64,000 bases of DNA, taken from positions 7,323 to 71,322 of the forward strand of contig JBHJOC010000038.1 of NCBI GenBank assembly GCA_050330095.1, given 5' to 3'. This DNA is from JBCBWG01 sp036804185. Lineage in GTDB: Bacteria > Pseudomonadota > Alphaproteobacteria > Rhizobiales > Hyphomicrobiaceae. Position 1 is the first letter of the stretch, and every line of letters starts with the position of its first letter. The notes under the pieces were generated by a model that saw nothing but the letters and a program-made list of their open reading frames with translations, ran no database searches and was not told the origin of the DNA. This document shows, in pieces, positions 33,431-42,237 of the stretch. The position numbers and the translations under genes are program-made.

Positions 33431-34075
33431 ATGAACCGGATCACGACCCTCGACGACATCAGGCGCGGCGCCGACGCGCTCCGTGCTACGTGTCCTGCCT
33501 TCCAACGCATGCATGACGAGGCTGGTTTGCCGCCCCTGCGCGTCGGCTCGGAGGGCTTCGTGGGATTGGCACGCATCATCGTCGGACAGCAGCTGTCGAT
33601 CGCGAGCGCAGGCGCGATCTGGTCCAGAATGTCAAAGAAATTCGATCCCATGACTTCACAGCGCGTCGCGCGGGCTCGCGATACGACGCTGAAGTCCGTC
33701 GGGCTGTCAGCCGCGAAGATTCGCGCATTACGCGCTGCTGCCGCGTCGATCGAAGCTGGCACGTTGGACCTCACCCCTGGCGCTTATGCCACCGACGATG
33801 ATCTTGTTGCCGCATTAACGGCGGTAAAGGGAATTGGGCCCTGGACCGCCGACATTTATCTGATGTTTTCGGTTGCGAGACCAGATGCGTTCGCGCCGGG
33901 TGATCTCGCCCTGCAGGTCGCGGCGCAATGGGCATTCGAGTGGCAGGAGCGTCCCGATCCAGCAACCCTTGCAAGTGGCGTTGAGCATTGGCGGCCGTGG
34001 CGGGGCGTCGGAGCTCGCATGCTGTGGCACTACTACGCGCATGTTCGGGCACGAAGGATCGCCGACCCGGTCTGA
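33431..34075 (+). CDS. DNA-3-methyladenine glycosylase, AlkA-type
   Basis: This 214-residue enzyme is a helix-hairpin-helix glycosylase that removes alkylated purines from DNA. The HhH segment is VKGIGPWTADIYLM (about 132-145). The catalytic aspartate is Asp158 in DAFAPGDLAL, matching the family's position. IIVGQQLSIASAGAIW is the typical N-terminal helix. The protein lacks the first domain of E. coli AlkA (282 residues), as shorter homologues do. ATG at 33431 starts 71 bases from the divergent gluQ start, so the promoters share this small region. Confidence 0.92.
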   Translation: MNRITTLDDIRRGADALRATCPAFQRMHDEAGLPPLRVGSEGFVGLARIIVGQQLSIASAGAIWSRMSKKFDPMTSQRVARARDTTLKSVGLSAAKIRALRAAAASIEAGTLDLTPGAYATDDDLVAALTAVKGIGPWTADIYLMFSVARPDAFAPGDLALQVAAQWAFEWQERPDPATLASGVEHWRPWRGVGARMLWHYYAHVRARRIADPV

Positions 34076-34407
34076 GCCTGGTCGTCGACATCGGCTTGCG
34101 AACGGACCCACATCCGAATGCAGCCACCGAGCCGCCGACGAACACTGGCGAGTGGCAACTGTGGCAATTTTACCAACTTGGCGAACACCGGTGCCGCATC
34201 TTAGGATATTGATATAACGAGTTTTTTGTCTCAACCGCCGCCACGACACAGCCGTTACTCGTGGCTTCACAGAGCTGACATGCAAGTCTAATATGTACCC
34301 CATGCGCGAGTGCGACGTGCGAGGCAGGAGAAGTCTCGAGACGCTTGGCATCGGTCCGTCAAGCCGGCAGCTCGAAGACTCGAGTTGTTTCGGGAAGCAC
34401 AGACGGG
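34076..34407. other. Intergenic region with AT-rich island
   Basis: The stretch between the glycosylase and HNH genes holds no credible gene. Bases 34195-34235 are AT-rich (GGATATTGATATAACGAG and a T6 run), a likely promoter for the HNH gene. Confidence 0.4.
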
Positions 34408-34965
34408 ATGTCCATGAACGAACTTCCAGGACAGGCTCCGGCCCTGGTCCTGAATGCGGATTTTCGGCCGCTGTCGTACTATCCGCTGTCGCTTTGGAGC
34501 TGGCAGGATACCGTGAAGGCGGTGTTCCTGGACCGCGTCAACATCGTCTCAGAATACGACCACTACGTGCGAAGCCCAAACTTCGAGATGCGGCTTCCGT
34601 CCGTCGTGTCTCTGAAAGAATACGTCAGGCCAGCGGTCTACCCAGCTTTCACGCGCTTCAACGTGTTCTTGCGGGATCGCTTCACCTGCCAGTACTGCGG
34701 TTCCAAAAGTGAGCTGACGTTCGACCACCTGATCCCGCGGTCAAAGGGCGGACATACGCGTTGGGAAAACGTTGTCACGGCCTGCTCGCCCTGCAACCTG
34801 CGCAAGGCGAACCATCTCGCTGAAAAGATCGGCATGATCCCGCGCCAGAGGCCCTACCGCCCGACGGTGTTCGAACTGCATCGCAATGGGCGAGCATTTC
34901 CGCCCAACTACCTCCACGAAAGCTGGATCGATTACCTCTATTGGGACAGCGAGTTGGAACCTTGA
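34408..34965 (+). CDS. HNH endonuclease family protein
   Basis: This 185-residue protein is of the conserved bacterial HNH group. The zinc-finger cysteines are Cys94-x2-Cys97 and Cys126-x2-Cys129, and the HNH core reads TFDHLIPRSKGGHTRWENVVTAC (Asp106, His107, Asn121). The N-terminal part LVLNADFRPLSYYPLSLWSWQDTVKAVF is conserved throughout the group. These proteins are widespread and chromosomal, and their substrate is unknown; no toxin or phage context is near. ATG at 34408 and 34414 are both possible starts. Confidence 0.9.
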   Translation: MSMNELPGQAPALVLNADFRPLSYYPLSLWSWQDTVKAVFLDRVNIVSEYDHYVRSPNFEMRLPSVVSLKEYVRPAVYPAFTRFNVFLRDRFTCQYCGSKSELTFDHLIPRSKGGHTRWENVVTACSPCNLRKANHLAEKIGMIPRQRPYRPTVFELHRNGRAFPPNYLHESWIDYLYWDSELEP

Positions 34966-35037
34966 TTGACGAGATCCCCGCTGCGTCGGCAGCCACGTCC
35001 TTGCGCGTGGCGCCGGCTGCGGCAGGACGTTGAGCGG

Positions 35038-35721
35038 TCATACGACCTCGACGTTGAGATCGGGCAGACCGTCCACATGGCCGTGAAGTCTGTCGCCTTT
35101 TCTCACTGCGCCGACACCGGCTGGCGTGCCGGTCAAAATCAAATCGCCGGGCCTCAACTCGAACAGCCCCGAAAGAAACGCGATCTGTTCGGGGATCGAC
35201 CAAATCATTTGCTCCAGATCACCGGTCTGGCGCCGCGTGCCATTGACGTCGAGCCAGATCGCCCCCCGCCTGAGATGTCCAACGTCGTCGGCGCGAGACA
35301 GTGCTGTTGCCGGCGCCGAATGGTCGAACGCTTTTCCGACCTCCCATGGCCGCCCCATTTTTTTTGCGACGCCCTGGAGATCGCGCCGCGTCATATCGAG
35401 CGCGACACCGTAGCCGAACACCTTGGAGAGCGCGTCCTCATTGGCGATATTTCGGCCGCCCGACTTCAGGGCCGCGACCATCTCGATCTCGAAGTGCACG
35501 TCCTCGGAAGCCATCGGGTAGGGGAAGCGACCATCGAGCACGAGACAGTCAGGATTTTTCTGGAAGAAGAACGGTGGCTCCTTATCCGGGTCGAACCCCA
35601 TTTCGCGCGTATGCTCGGCATAGTTGCGGCCAACGCAGTAAATTCGGTGGACGGGGAACTGTGCCGACAGGCCGACGATTGGCAGGCTGACGATTGGCGG
35701 CGGCTCGAAGACGTAGGACAT
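35038..35721 (-). CDS. Fumarylacetoacetate hydrolase-family protein
   Basis: This 227-residue protein has the FAH fold. Conserved segments are IYCVGRNYAEHTREMG, PFFFQKNPDC, the metal-binding FEIEMVAALKSGG, VFGYGVALDMTRRDLQ and GDLILTGTPAGVGAV. The length and these motifs fit fumarylpyruvate hydrolase or a similar cytoplasmic enzyme cleaving or decarboxylating dioxo-acids in aromatic degradation. No other aromatic genes are nearby, so the substrate is open. Start ATG at 35721 matches the family's N-terminus; the frame begins at 35817. Confidence 0.9.
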   Translation of the reverse strand: MSYVFEPPPIVSLPIVGLSAQFPVHRIYCVGRNYAEHTREMGFDPDKEPPFFFQKNPDCLVLDGRFPYPMASEDVHFEIEMVAALKSGGRNIANEDALSKVFGYGVALDMTRRDLQGVAKKMGRPWEVGKAFDHSAPATALSRADDVGHLRRGAIWLDVNGTRRQTGDLEQMIWSIPEQIAFLSGLFELRPGDLILTGTPAGVGAVRKGDRLHGHVDGLPDLNVEVV

Positions 35722-35978
35722 GGGCAAGACTCTCGGCTGTGGGCGTGGACCGGCTCGCAGATGACAGGCCTCTGCGTGACCGCTCGTGACGATTGCCCAG
35801 TCGCGGCGGGCGGGCAAGCCCGCGAACCTCAGGCCTCATCTGCGCGCGGTCCGCAATGCGGTGCTCTGCAAGGCCTCACTGACAACGACCGGCCGGGCCG
35901 CGGCACTTCTGCCGGACCCGGTCGATCTCTCATCAATGTCACACCCGCTCACTTGGTGCCTGACCTCAGGTGACCTGC

Positions 35979-37040
35979 TCACAGGTCCATCATCTGAGGT
36001 GCCATCGGCGCCGGGTTTTCGAGGATCGCGACCTCGAGGACCATTGCGAGCACTCCCTCCGCCAAGGCCAGAGCTTGGTAGCTCACAAGGCTGATGCGCT
36101 CGCCAACGGTGCAGGACATCACCATCGAGACAGGGGCTGGCGCGTCGGAAACCTTGGCAGGCTGCAGCGGAAAGGCCTCGAAGTTGCCGGCACATGTCTT
36201 CGCTTCAACTTCGACGCGGCTTTCAAGGAGTTGCTCCACGGTCTCCGCCGCATTCTCGACGATCAGCATGGCGCCGATCACCCCGCTCGGCCGCTTCCAG
36301 TTGACCGCCCAGCCCTTGAGCGCGCCCTGACCCTCGGCTTCGAACTCATAAGTCGACGTGTTCTGGCCGAGATAGCGCAGCGCGATCGGCAGGGTCTCGG
36401 CATAGCCGAGCATGCGCGGGGCTGGCGTCTGCGGAGCCTGCGGTTCTTGCGCTGCAGCCGGAGCCGCCTCTGCAGCTGCCTCAGTCGCTGGTGTCTGGTC
36501 TTGGTGTGCAGCATTCACGCCGCGTACTGCCATCGCGTGCTCCACGCAGGCATCCACGAGCTTGATCGCCTGTTGAGCGTCCCTCAGACCATAGCCGATT
36601 TTCTTGCCGTCCTCGGTAACCAGGGCTACCGACTTGCTTTTTGCGATCGGCGTCATGCTCTCGATCTGACGTCCCATATTGAACATGTAGCTCGAACCGA
36701 CCGCGCCGCTCTGACCCTGGAAAGTCTTGCCATCAACGATCAGCCGGGCCGCCGTCGGCCTGAGCGCCGAACCGAGTGCCCAGGCAGGATTGTAAAACTG
36801 GACGATCCAGGTCGACGTGGTCCGCGCCAGCATGATCTTGGACGGGCCCTTCTGCTTGCGGATGGCCCGGCAGTGATTGAACTCGTCGCCCTGGGATGCC
36901 CGAACGATGGTCCAGTTGGGCGTCTCGCCGAACACGCTGTCTTGAATGTCGGCTGCGTGTGTCGTGAAGCCCGAGAGTGAAACCAAGGCTGTGGCGGTCA
37001 GGGTTGCGGCCGTCATCGTGTTGAAGGACTTGCGGGACAT
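35979..37040 (-). CDS. Secreted protein of unknown function, two similar-sized domains
   Basis: This 353-residue protein has a signal peptide (about 1-29, ending TTHAA). The first domain (about 35-175) resembles the invasion-associated-locus-B-like secreted proteins of Rhizobiales in its start (WTIVRASQGDEFNHCRAIRK) and in GKTFQGQSG. An Ala/Pro/Gln linker (about 180-208) follows, and then a second beta-rich domain (about 210-340) with two cysteines. I do not recognise it as a named family, and its role in the periplasm is unknown. AAGGAGAAG lies upstream of the ATG at 37040. Confidence 0.72.
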   Translation of the reverse strand: MSRKSFNTMTAATLTATALVSLSGFTTHAADIQDSVFGETPNWTIVRASQGDEFNHCRAIRKQKGPSKIMLARTTSTWIVQFYNPAWALGSALRPTAARLIVDGKTFQGQSGAVGSSYMFNMGRQIESMTPIAKSKSVALVTEDGKKIGYGLRDAQQAIKLVDACVEHAMAVRGVNAAHQDQTPATEAAAEAAPAAAQEPQAPQTPAPRMLGYAETLPIALRYLGQNTSTYEFEAEGQGALKGWAVNWKRPSGVIGAMLIVENAAETVEQLLESRVEVEAKTCAGNFEAFPLQPAKVSDAPAPVSMVMSCTVGERISLVSYQALALAEGVLAMVLEVAILENPAPMAPQMMDL

Positions 37041-37405
37041 TTGACTTCTCCTTGGGGGCTGACGTTTCCGTCTCGGCTGCTGTTGACCCCAAAGTGCCGC
37101 GTCCTGGCCCCGTCGGCTGTCCCGCTCGGAACAAGGCCCAAATTTTTCAGAGGCAGGCTGACAGCAGCTGTCCGCACTTCGCTCGTCAGTCTCGTCAGGC
37201 GCCGAAACGCGCTTCGGAACGCGGGTAGGAGTGACGCGACACGCGTTGCGTCAGCCTTCTGGCGCGTTGCAGCACGAGCGCTTTGGGGCTAACCGTCGCG
37301 CCCATCACACGTGGAGGGTCGTTGCCGATGCGTCTCCAACCGCTCGGGGCCGGACCCGCCAGAGCGCTTGCCGAAGTCAAACGTCGCAATCAGGGAGTTG
37401 TCCGC
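37041..37405. other. Divergent intergenic region with repeat copy A6
   Basis: The region separates the secreted unknown from mdh. Family A copy 6 lies at 37162-37231. The mdh frame extends upstream to 37283 without homology. Both promoters should lie here. Confidence 0.45.
37162..37231. repeat. Palindromic intergenic repeat, family A (copy 6, inverted orientation)
   Basis: TCAGTCTCGTCAGGCGCC and GAAACGCGCTTCGGAACGC are the reverse complement of the order seen in copies 1 and 7. The pairing halves are the same as in the other copies. Confidence 0.8.
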
Positions 37406-38371
37406 ATGGCGCGCACGAAAATCGCTTGTATCGGCTCTGGAATGATCGGAGGCACGCTGGCGCACCTGATCGGCCTCAAGGAATTGGGCGATGTCGTCCT
37501 GTTCGACATCGCCGAGGGATTGCCGAAAGGCAAGGCTCTCGACCTTGCCCAGTCGGGCTCGGTCGAAAGCTTCGATATCGCGCTCAAGGGAACGAGTTCA
37601 TACGCCGATATCGAGGGCGCTGACGTCTGCATCGTCACGGCCGGCGTGCCACGCAAACCGGGCATGAGCCGCGACGACCTGCTCGAGATCAACCTCAAAG
37701 TCATGCAGGCTGTTGGCGACGGGATCCGCAAGTACGCACCCGGCACACTCGTGATCGTCATCACGAACCCCCTCGATGCGATGGTCTGGGCGCTTCAAAA
37801 GGCGTCAGGTTTGCCACCGCACCGCGTGATCGGCATGGCCGGCGTGCTCGACACAGCCCGCTTCCGCCACTTTATCGCCGACGAACTGAAGGTGTCGGTC
37901 CGGGATGTGTTCGCGTTCGTGCTCGGCGGGCACGGCGATGACATGGTGCCGCTCGTGCGATATTCGACGGTGGCCGGAATTCCGCTGCCAGATATCGTCA
38001 AGATGGGCTGGATGAGCCAGCAGCGGCTCGATGCGATTGTCGATCGAACGCGCAAAGGTGGCGGCGAAATCGTATCGCTTCTCGGGAATGGCTCGGCCTA
38101 CTATGCGCCCGCTTCGTCGGCCATCCAGATGGCCGAGAGCTTCCTCAAGGACCAGAAGCGCATTCTTCCTTGCGCTGTGCAGCTCAATGGCCAGTTCGGC
38201 GTCCATGGGCTCTACGTCGGAGTGCCAGCGATCATCGGTGCCGGCGGCGTCGAGCGGATCGTCGAAATCGAGCTCAATGCCGACGAGCAAGCCATGTTCG
38301 AAAAGTCCGTCGCCTCAGTGAGCGGGCTGGTCGAGGCGTGCAAAGCGATCGCACCAACGCTCGGAAGCTGA
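37406..38371 (+). CDS. mdh: Malate dehydrogenase
   Basis: This 321-residue enzyme oxidises malate to oxaloacetate in the TCA cycle. It is of the LDH-like bacterial type. The NAD loop is IGSGMIGGTLAH (residues 9-20), with Asp34 selecting NAD. Substrate arginines are in VPRKPGMSRDDLL (Arg83, Arg89) and LDTARFRHF (Arg153). The catalytic histidine is His176 in GGHGDDMV. Start at 37406 follows CAGGGAG by eight bases. Unlike many relatives, sucC is not directly downstream here. Confidence 0.97.
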   Translation: MARTKIACIGSGMIGGTLAHLIGLKELGDVVLFDIAEGLPKGKALDLAQSGSVESFDIALKGTSSYADIEGADVCIVTAGVPRKPGMSRDDLLEINLKVMQAVGDGIRKYAPGTLVIVITNPLDAMVWALQKASGLPPHRVIGMAGVLDTARFRHFIADELKVSVRDVFAFVLGGHGDDMVPLVRYSTVAGIPLPDIVKMGWMSQQRLDAIVDRTRKGGGEIVSLLGNGSAYYAPASSAIQMAESFLKDQKRILPCAVQLNGQFGVHGLYVGVPAIIGAGGVERIVEIELNADEQAMFEKSVASVSGLVEACKAIAPTLGS

Positions 38372-38424
38372 CCGCGGCCGCGCCTGCAAGCGGGCACGCC
38401 ACCCATCAGAAGACCCCGAGGATG

Positions 38425-38490
38425 GCCGATAAGAAGTCCCTGCACCATCTGCAACACCCGCCGTCCAGGGACGCCTGATCGAAAAGCGGT
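38425..38490. repeat. Palindromic intergenic repeat, family B (copy 3)
   Basis: Contains CGATAAGAAGTCCCTGCACC, then ATCTGCAACACCCGCCGTCC and the closing GCCTGATCGAAAAGCGG, which is the inverse of the opening CGCTTTTCGATCAGAAG seen in other copies. Confidence 0.7.
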
Positions 38491-38510
38491 ACGAGATCCG
38501 GTATGTTGCT

Positions 38511-38586
38511 CGTACCGTTCACTTTCCGAAGTTCGTTTCGGCGTCTGACGAGGGTGACCGACGAACCACGGAACGCGGCTACTCGC
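38511..38586. repeat. Palindromic intergenic repeat, family A (copy 7)
   Basis: Contains TTTCCGAAGTTCGTTTCGGC, GTCTGACGAGGGTGACCGAC and GAACCACGGAACGCGG. The GAAGTTCGT and ACGAACCAC arms pair in part. It follows copy B3 by about 20 bases, as A and B also adjoin at 5003 and 44951. Confidence 0.8.
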
Positions 38587-38677
38587 ACCGCCGCTGACCT
38601 TGACCGAGGTCAAGGTCGCAAGGCCCTCCGGGCGCTATGGGCATCTGGCCACCAGGAGAACGCATTCGGAGGCCGTC

Positions 38678-38896
38678 ATGCGGCTCAGTTTGACATTCGT
38701 CGTTTTCGTAATCGTGGGTCCGACCGTCGCCGGTATCCTGTTGACCGGACTGCTTTCGACCGACGCACACGGCCTGAGCGTCACGGAGATGTTCGCACCT
38801 GTCGCGGGCTTGGGATTTCTCATCGGCCTGCCAATCAGTTACGTCATCGCGGGATCGCTGATGAAGCGTCTGAAGTCGTCACAGGGTGCCGCCTGA
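38678..38896 (+). CDS. Small two-helix membrane protein
   Basis: This 72-residue protein has two hydrophobic segments (about 3-25 and 41-61) linked by a short polar turn (STDAHGLSVTEM), and a basic C-terminus. A strong GGAGG lies at 38668-38672, six bases before the ATG, which decides the start against the frame beginning at 38600. No family is recognised. It may sit in the inner membrane. Confidence 0.7.
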   Translation: MRLSLTFVVFVIVGPTVAGILLTGLLSTDAHGLSVTEMFAPVAGLGFLIGLPISYVIAGSLMKRLKSSQGAA

Positions 38897-39256
38897 CGGC
38901 ACTCATCATGCCACGTTCACGCGCCGGCCGGGTTAGAACGTCGCGTTTGCGGGTGGGCGTTGTGGCCACGCGGCGGCCATATGGGATCAGACACGCGATG
39001 CTGCGCGCTGAGGCTCCATCGCCTCGAACGCGACGTTGATGCGCCGCACACGGTTTAGTGCATGCGTTGCGATCGGGATAATGGTTCCCACCGGGTATGA
39101 CCCACGATTGAGCGGCGGCACCAATCGGACAGCACGTGCGCTGCGTTGACACCATGGCGGTACAACGACCGGTGTGCTAAGCGCTCCGGCAGTTTTGCAG
39201 CGCACAACGCGCGGGCCGCGGGATTGCGGCTTTTCCCGGACCTCGAGACCCGACCC
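38897..39256. other. Intergenic region before typA
   Basis: I see no repeat copy and no convincing gene. Chance frames on the minus strand cross into typA. The typA promoter should lie here. Confidence 0.4.
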
Positions 39257-41080
39257 ATGCAGCTTCGCAACATCGCGATCATCGCCCACGTCGACCATGG
39301 CAAGACGACACTTGTCGACGAACTCATGAAGCAATCCGGCGCGTTTCGCGACAATCAGAAGGTGGCCGAGCGGGCCATGGATTCCAACGATCTCGAGCGC
39401 GAGCGGGGGATCACGATCCTGGCCAAATGCACATCCGTCGTCTGGAAGGACACGCGGATCAACATCGTCGACACACCGGGCCACGCGGACTTCGGCGGCG
39501 AGGTCGAACGCATCCTGAACATGGTCGACGGCGTCATCGTGCTCGTTGATGCCTCCGAAGGACCGCTCCCGCAGACCAAATTCGTCGTCTCGAAGGCGCT
39601 GAAGCTCGGCATGCGGCCAATTGTTGCGATCAATAAGATCGACCGCCCAGACGAGCGCCACCAGGACGTGCTGAACGAGGTGTTCGACCTGTTCGCGAAC
39701 CTCGACGCGACCGATGATCAGCTCGATTTCCCGACCCTGTTCGGATCAGGCCGTGATGGCTGGATGGCGGAAGACCCCTCCGGGCCGAAAGAGAGCCTGG
39801 CGCCGCTGTTCGATCTCGTGATCCGGCATGTTCCGGCGCCGAACGTCGAACCTGGTTCTTTCCGCCTGCTAGCGACGACACTTGAGGCCGATTCATTCCT
39901 GGGCCGTATCCTGACCGGGCGCATCACATCCGGGAGCGTGAAGCCCAATATGCAGGTCAAGGCGCTTCGCGCAGGCGGCCACACCGTAGAGACCTTCCGG
40001 ATCACGAAGGTTCTTGCATTCCGAGGCCTCGAGCGGACCGCGATTGATCAAGCGGACGCTGGTGACATCATCGCGCTCGCCGGCATGACTGAGGCGACAG
40101 TTGCCGATACGCTTTGCGACCCGTCGGTGACCGAGCCGATCGCCGCGCAGCCGATCGACCCGCCGACGTTGTCGATGACGTTCCGGATCAACGACGGTCC
40201 ATTTGCTGGCCGCGAGGGTGACAAGGTCCAGTCGCGCGTCATCCGCGACCGGCTTTTCAAAGAAGCCGAGCGCAACATCGCAATTCAGATCACGGAAAAC
40301 GACGACAAGGACTCCTTTGAGGTCGCAGGGCGCGGGGAACTTCAACTCGCGATCCTGATCGAAAACATGCGCCGCGAAGGCTTCGAGCTCACGGTCGCTC
40401 GTCCGCGCGTCATGCTGCGCACGGATAGTGCCAGCGGCGGGCTCCTCGAACCGCTTGAGGAAGTCATCATCGACGTCGATGAGGAGCACTCCGGCGTCGT
40501 CGTGCAGAAGTTGTCCGAGCGCCGTGGCGATCTGATCGAGATGCGGCCGTCTGGCGGCGGACGTCAGCGGGTCGTCTTCCACGCTCCAACGCGGGGGCTG
40601 CTCGGCTATCAGAGCGAATTGCTCTCGGACACTCGGGGCACCGCCGTAATGAACCGGCTGTTCCATTCCTATGTCCCTTATCGCGGCGAAATACCCGGTC
40701 GCAGGAATGGCGTTCTGATCTCGAACGCCATGGGCGAGGCGACCGCTTACTCGTTGTTCTATCTGCAGGAACGCGGCCCGATCATGATCAGCCCGCAAAC
40801 CAAAGTTTATGAGGGTATGATCATCGGCCAGCACAGCCGCGACAATGATCTTGTGGTCAATTGCATCGAGAATAAGAAGCTCACCAATATTCGAGCGGCG
40901 GGCAAGGATGATGCACTGAATCTCACTCCGCCGATGAAAATGACGCTGGAGCGTGCACTGTCTTATATTGAGGACGACGAACTGGTCGAGATCACGCCGG
41001 ACGCGATCCGTCTGCGCAAGCGCTGGCTCGATCCGAACGAGCGCAAGAAGCGCGAGCGGGCCAAGGACAAGGCTGCCTGA
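39257..41080 (+). CDS. typA: Ribosome-associated GTPase TypA/BipA
   Basis: This 607-residue translation GTPase helps late 50S assembly and adaptation to stress and cold. The G1 motif AHVDHGKTTL is at residues 10-19, the switch region RGITILAKCTS, G3 DTPGHADFGGEVER, and G4 NKIDRPDERH. Domains II, III and V follow. The TypA-specific C-terminal domain contains FHSYVPYRGEIPGRRNGVLIS and KLTNIRAAGKDDALNLTPPMKMTLERAL. Length is normal. The start matches the family; no strong ribosome-binding site is seen, and the frame goes 37 codons further. Confidence 0.97.
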   Translation: MQLRNIAIIAHVDHGKTTLVDELMKQSGAFRDNQKVAERAMDSNDLERERGITILAKCTSVVWKDTRINIVDTPGHADFGGEVERILNMVDGVIVLVDASEGPLPQTKFVVSKALKLGMRPIVAINKIDRPDERHQDVLNEVFDLFANLDATDDQLDFPTLFGSGRDGWMAEDPSGPKESLAPLFDLVIRHVPAPNVEPGSFRLLATTLEADSFLGRILTGRITSGSVKPNMQVKALRAGGHTVETFRITKVLAFRGLERTAIDQADAGDIIALAGMTEATVADTLCDPSVTEPIAAQPIDPPTLSMTFRINDGPFAGREGDKVQSRVIRDRLFKEAERNIAIQITENDDKDSFEVAGRGELQLAILIENMRREGFELTVARPRVMLRTDSASGGLLEPLEEVIIDVDEEHSGVVVQKLSERRGDLIEMRPSGGGRQRVVFHAPTRGLLGYQSELLSDTRGTAVMNRLFHSYVPYRGEIPGRRNGVLISNAMGEATAYSLFYLQERGPIMISPQTKVYEGMIIGQHSRDNDLVVNCIENKKLTNIRAAGKDDALNLTPPMKMTLERALSYIEDDELVEITPDAIRLRKRWLDPNERKKRERAKDKAA

Positions 41081-41186
41081 CGGCTTGAGCCGCGCAACCG
41101 GGTTCCGGTTATGCAGCGTCACCGGGCGCGGCTCCGAAAGCACGTGCAGCCTGCACGGTTCGCCACTGCCGGCAACAGCAAAATCA

Positions 41187-41310
41187 GATCCGACGGAATC
41201 GCCAGTCCAATTCACACATCGGATCGGGTTGCTCGAAAACTGCAGGAATAGAAGATTTTCATCCGACCACACGTGACTGCGAATGTAGTCGCGTGTGGTC
41301 GGTTGCAATG
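41187..41310. repeat. Repeat family F (copy 2)
   Basis: GATCCGACGGAATCGCCAGT, GGAATAGAAGATTTTCATCC and GACCACACGTGACTGCGAATG follow in the same order as in the copy at 8728-8848. The end folds into CGACCACACG-TGACTGCGAATGTAGT-CGTGTGGTCG. Confidence 0.8.
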
Positions 41311-41387
41311 ACATCGCCAGATAAGGCACAGCGGAAATAGAAGCGAGCCATTCTCGCTCCGACGGGAGGCATCCATGAAGTACGTGG

Positions 41388-41460
41388 CTAGTGTTGCGCC
41401 ACTAACGTTGGCGGACCACGTCGCAGTAACCGGAGACCAAGTGCTAGTGGCGCAACACTA
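41388..41460. repeat. Nested inverted repeat, family E
   Basis: TAGTGTTGCGCCACTA at 41389-41404 is mirrored exactly by TAGTGGCGCAACACTA at 41445-41460. Each 16-base arm is itself partly palindromic (TAGTG...CACTA). The spacer of about 40 bases contains GGAGACCAAGTGCTAG, resembling family C. Confidence 0.9.
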
Positions 41461-41699
41461 AGAAATATCCTCTTGAGCGGTCGCTCTTTTTTTGGACCTT
41501 TTTGTAAGTCGAATTTTTAGCGCTCGTGAACCAAGGAGTGGCAAGTGTCGCGGAGGTTTAACATCGATTAATGAGACGGACTGCACATTTGTAGTCCTAG
41601 AATTGATGAAGGTCGGCGTGTTCTCGCTGCACATGAATCAAGAAAGTCAATCCGCTGTATGGTTTGCGAGGGCAAGCCTGCCGTCAGGAGTTGCATCCA

Positions 41700-42122
41700 G
41701 TGCGCTCGAGTGAAAAGCGTTTCTCGCCGGCGGCCGCGCAGATCGCGCCGGCATTGCTCGGATTCGTTGCGCCCGTTATCGCACTCTTCGCGCTCAGACC
41801 CCAATTCGTCCTGGAAAACCGCGAGGTGTTTGCTGCACTTCTGGTGATCGCATTCGTGATCACCATGTGCCTTCTGTTGCTCGCCGCAGCACTTCCACGA
41901 CGCATCATCGCAGCCGCGTTCAGCGCCGATGGGGAAAGGCTGCTCATCCAGCGTGCAAACGCCGTATCCTCATCGGTCGAAGACATCCCGGCGCGCGCGA
42001 TCATCAGTGCCAAAACTGTGCGGACGTACGACGCGGATGGCTACCCAGAGGACGTTGTCGACGTCGAACTTGCTGGCGGTCGTGTCATCAGGGTCCCGGC
42101 GAACGCTTCGTTTGCGCCCTGA
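41700..42122 (+). CDS. Small membrane protein of unknown function
   Basis: This 140-residue protein has two membrane helices (about 15-33 and 41-63) and a C-terminal soluble part (about 70-140), with a beta-strand pattern ending GGRVIRVPANASFAP. It looks like a membrane-bound PH-like or bPH-type small domain, but I cannot confirm a family. I start it at GTG 41700, with AGGAG nine bases upstream (41686-41690); a TTG at 41664 is an alternative. Confidence 0.65.
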   Translation: MRSSEKRFSPAAAQIAPALLGFVAPVIALFALRPQFVLENREVFAALLVIAFVITMCLLLLAAALPRRIIAAAFSADGERLLIQRANAVSSSVEDIPARAIISAKTVRTYDADGYPEDVVDVELAGGRVIRVPANASFAP

Positions 42123-42237
42123 TCGAGCAGCACCCTGCAAACGCCGCCATCCACCCCCTCCGCTAGCGGCGTTGCGCGAACCAGCCTAAGGTCGCTGCGC
42201 GCGAACGTTTGCGGCAACCAGGAACACGGGCGGAAGC

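Larger units (their letters stand above)
38372..38677. other. Intergenic region holding repeats B3 and A7
   Basis: No gene is supported. It is largely two adjacent repeats, family B at 38425-38490 and family A at 38511-38586. The small membrane protein's ribosome-binding site is at its end. Confidence 0.5.
41081..41699. other. Long intergenic region with repeats F2 and E
   Basis: This is one of the largest gene-free stretches. It holds the F2 copy (41187-41310), the nested palindrome at 41388-41460, and an AT-richer part (41461-41600) with T-rich words that may promote the next gene. A 73-residue TTG-start frame at 41492 has no support. Confidence 0.45.

Noticed and set aside
34408..34965. 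HNH gene as part of a restriction, homing or phage system
   Set aside because: It belongs to a conserved chromosomal HNH group, and no methylase, intron or phage gene is nearby.
37041..37405. Riboswitch or RNA leader before mdh
   Set aside because: The only structure is a copy of repeat family A, found elsewhere before and after unrelated genes.
39893..41329. 478-residue minus-strand frame opposite typA
   Set aside because: typA is certain on the plus strand; the opposite frame has no family features and runs into repeat F2.
41492..41713. 73-residue TTG-start frame in the long intergenic region after typA
   Set aside because: No ribosome-binding site and no family; its end overlaps the start region of the supported membrane protein.
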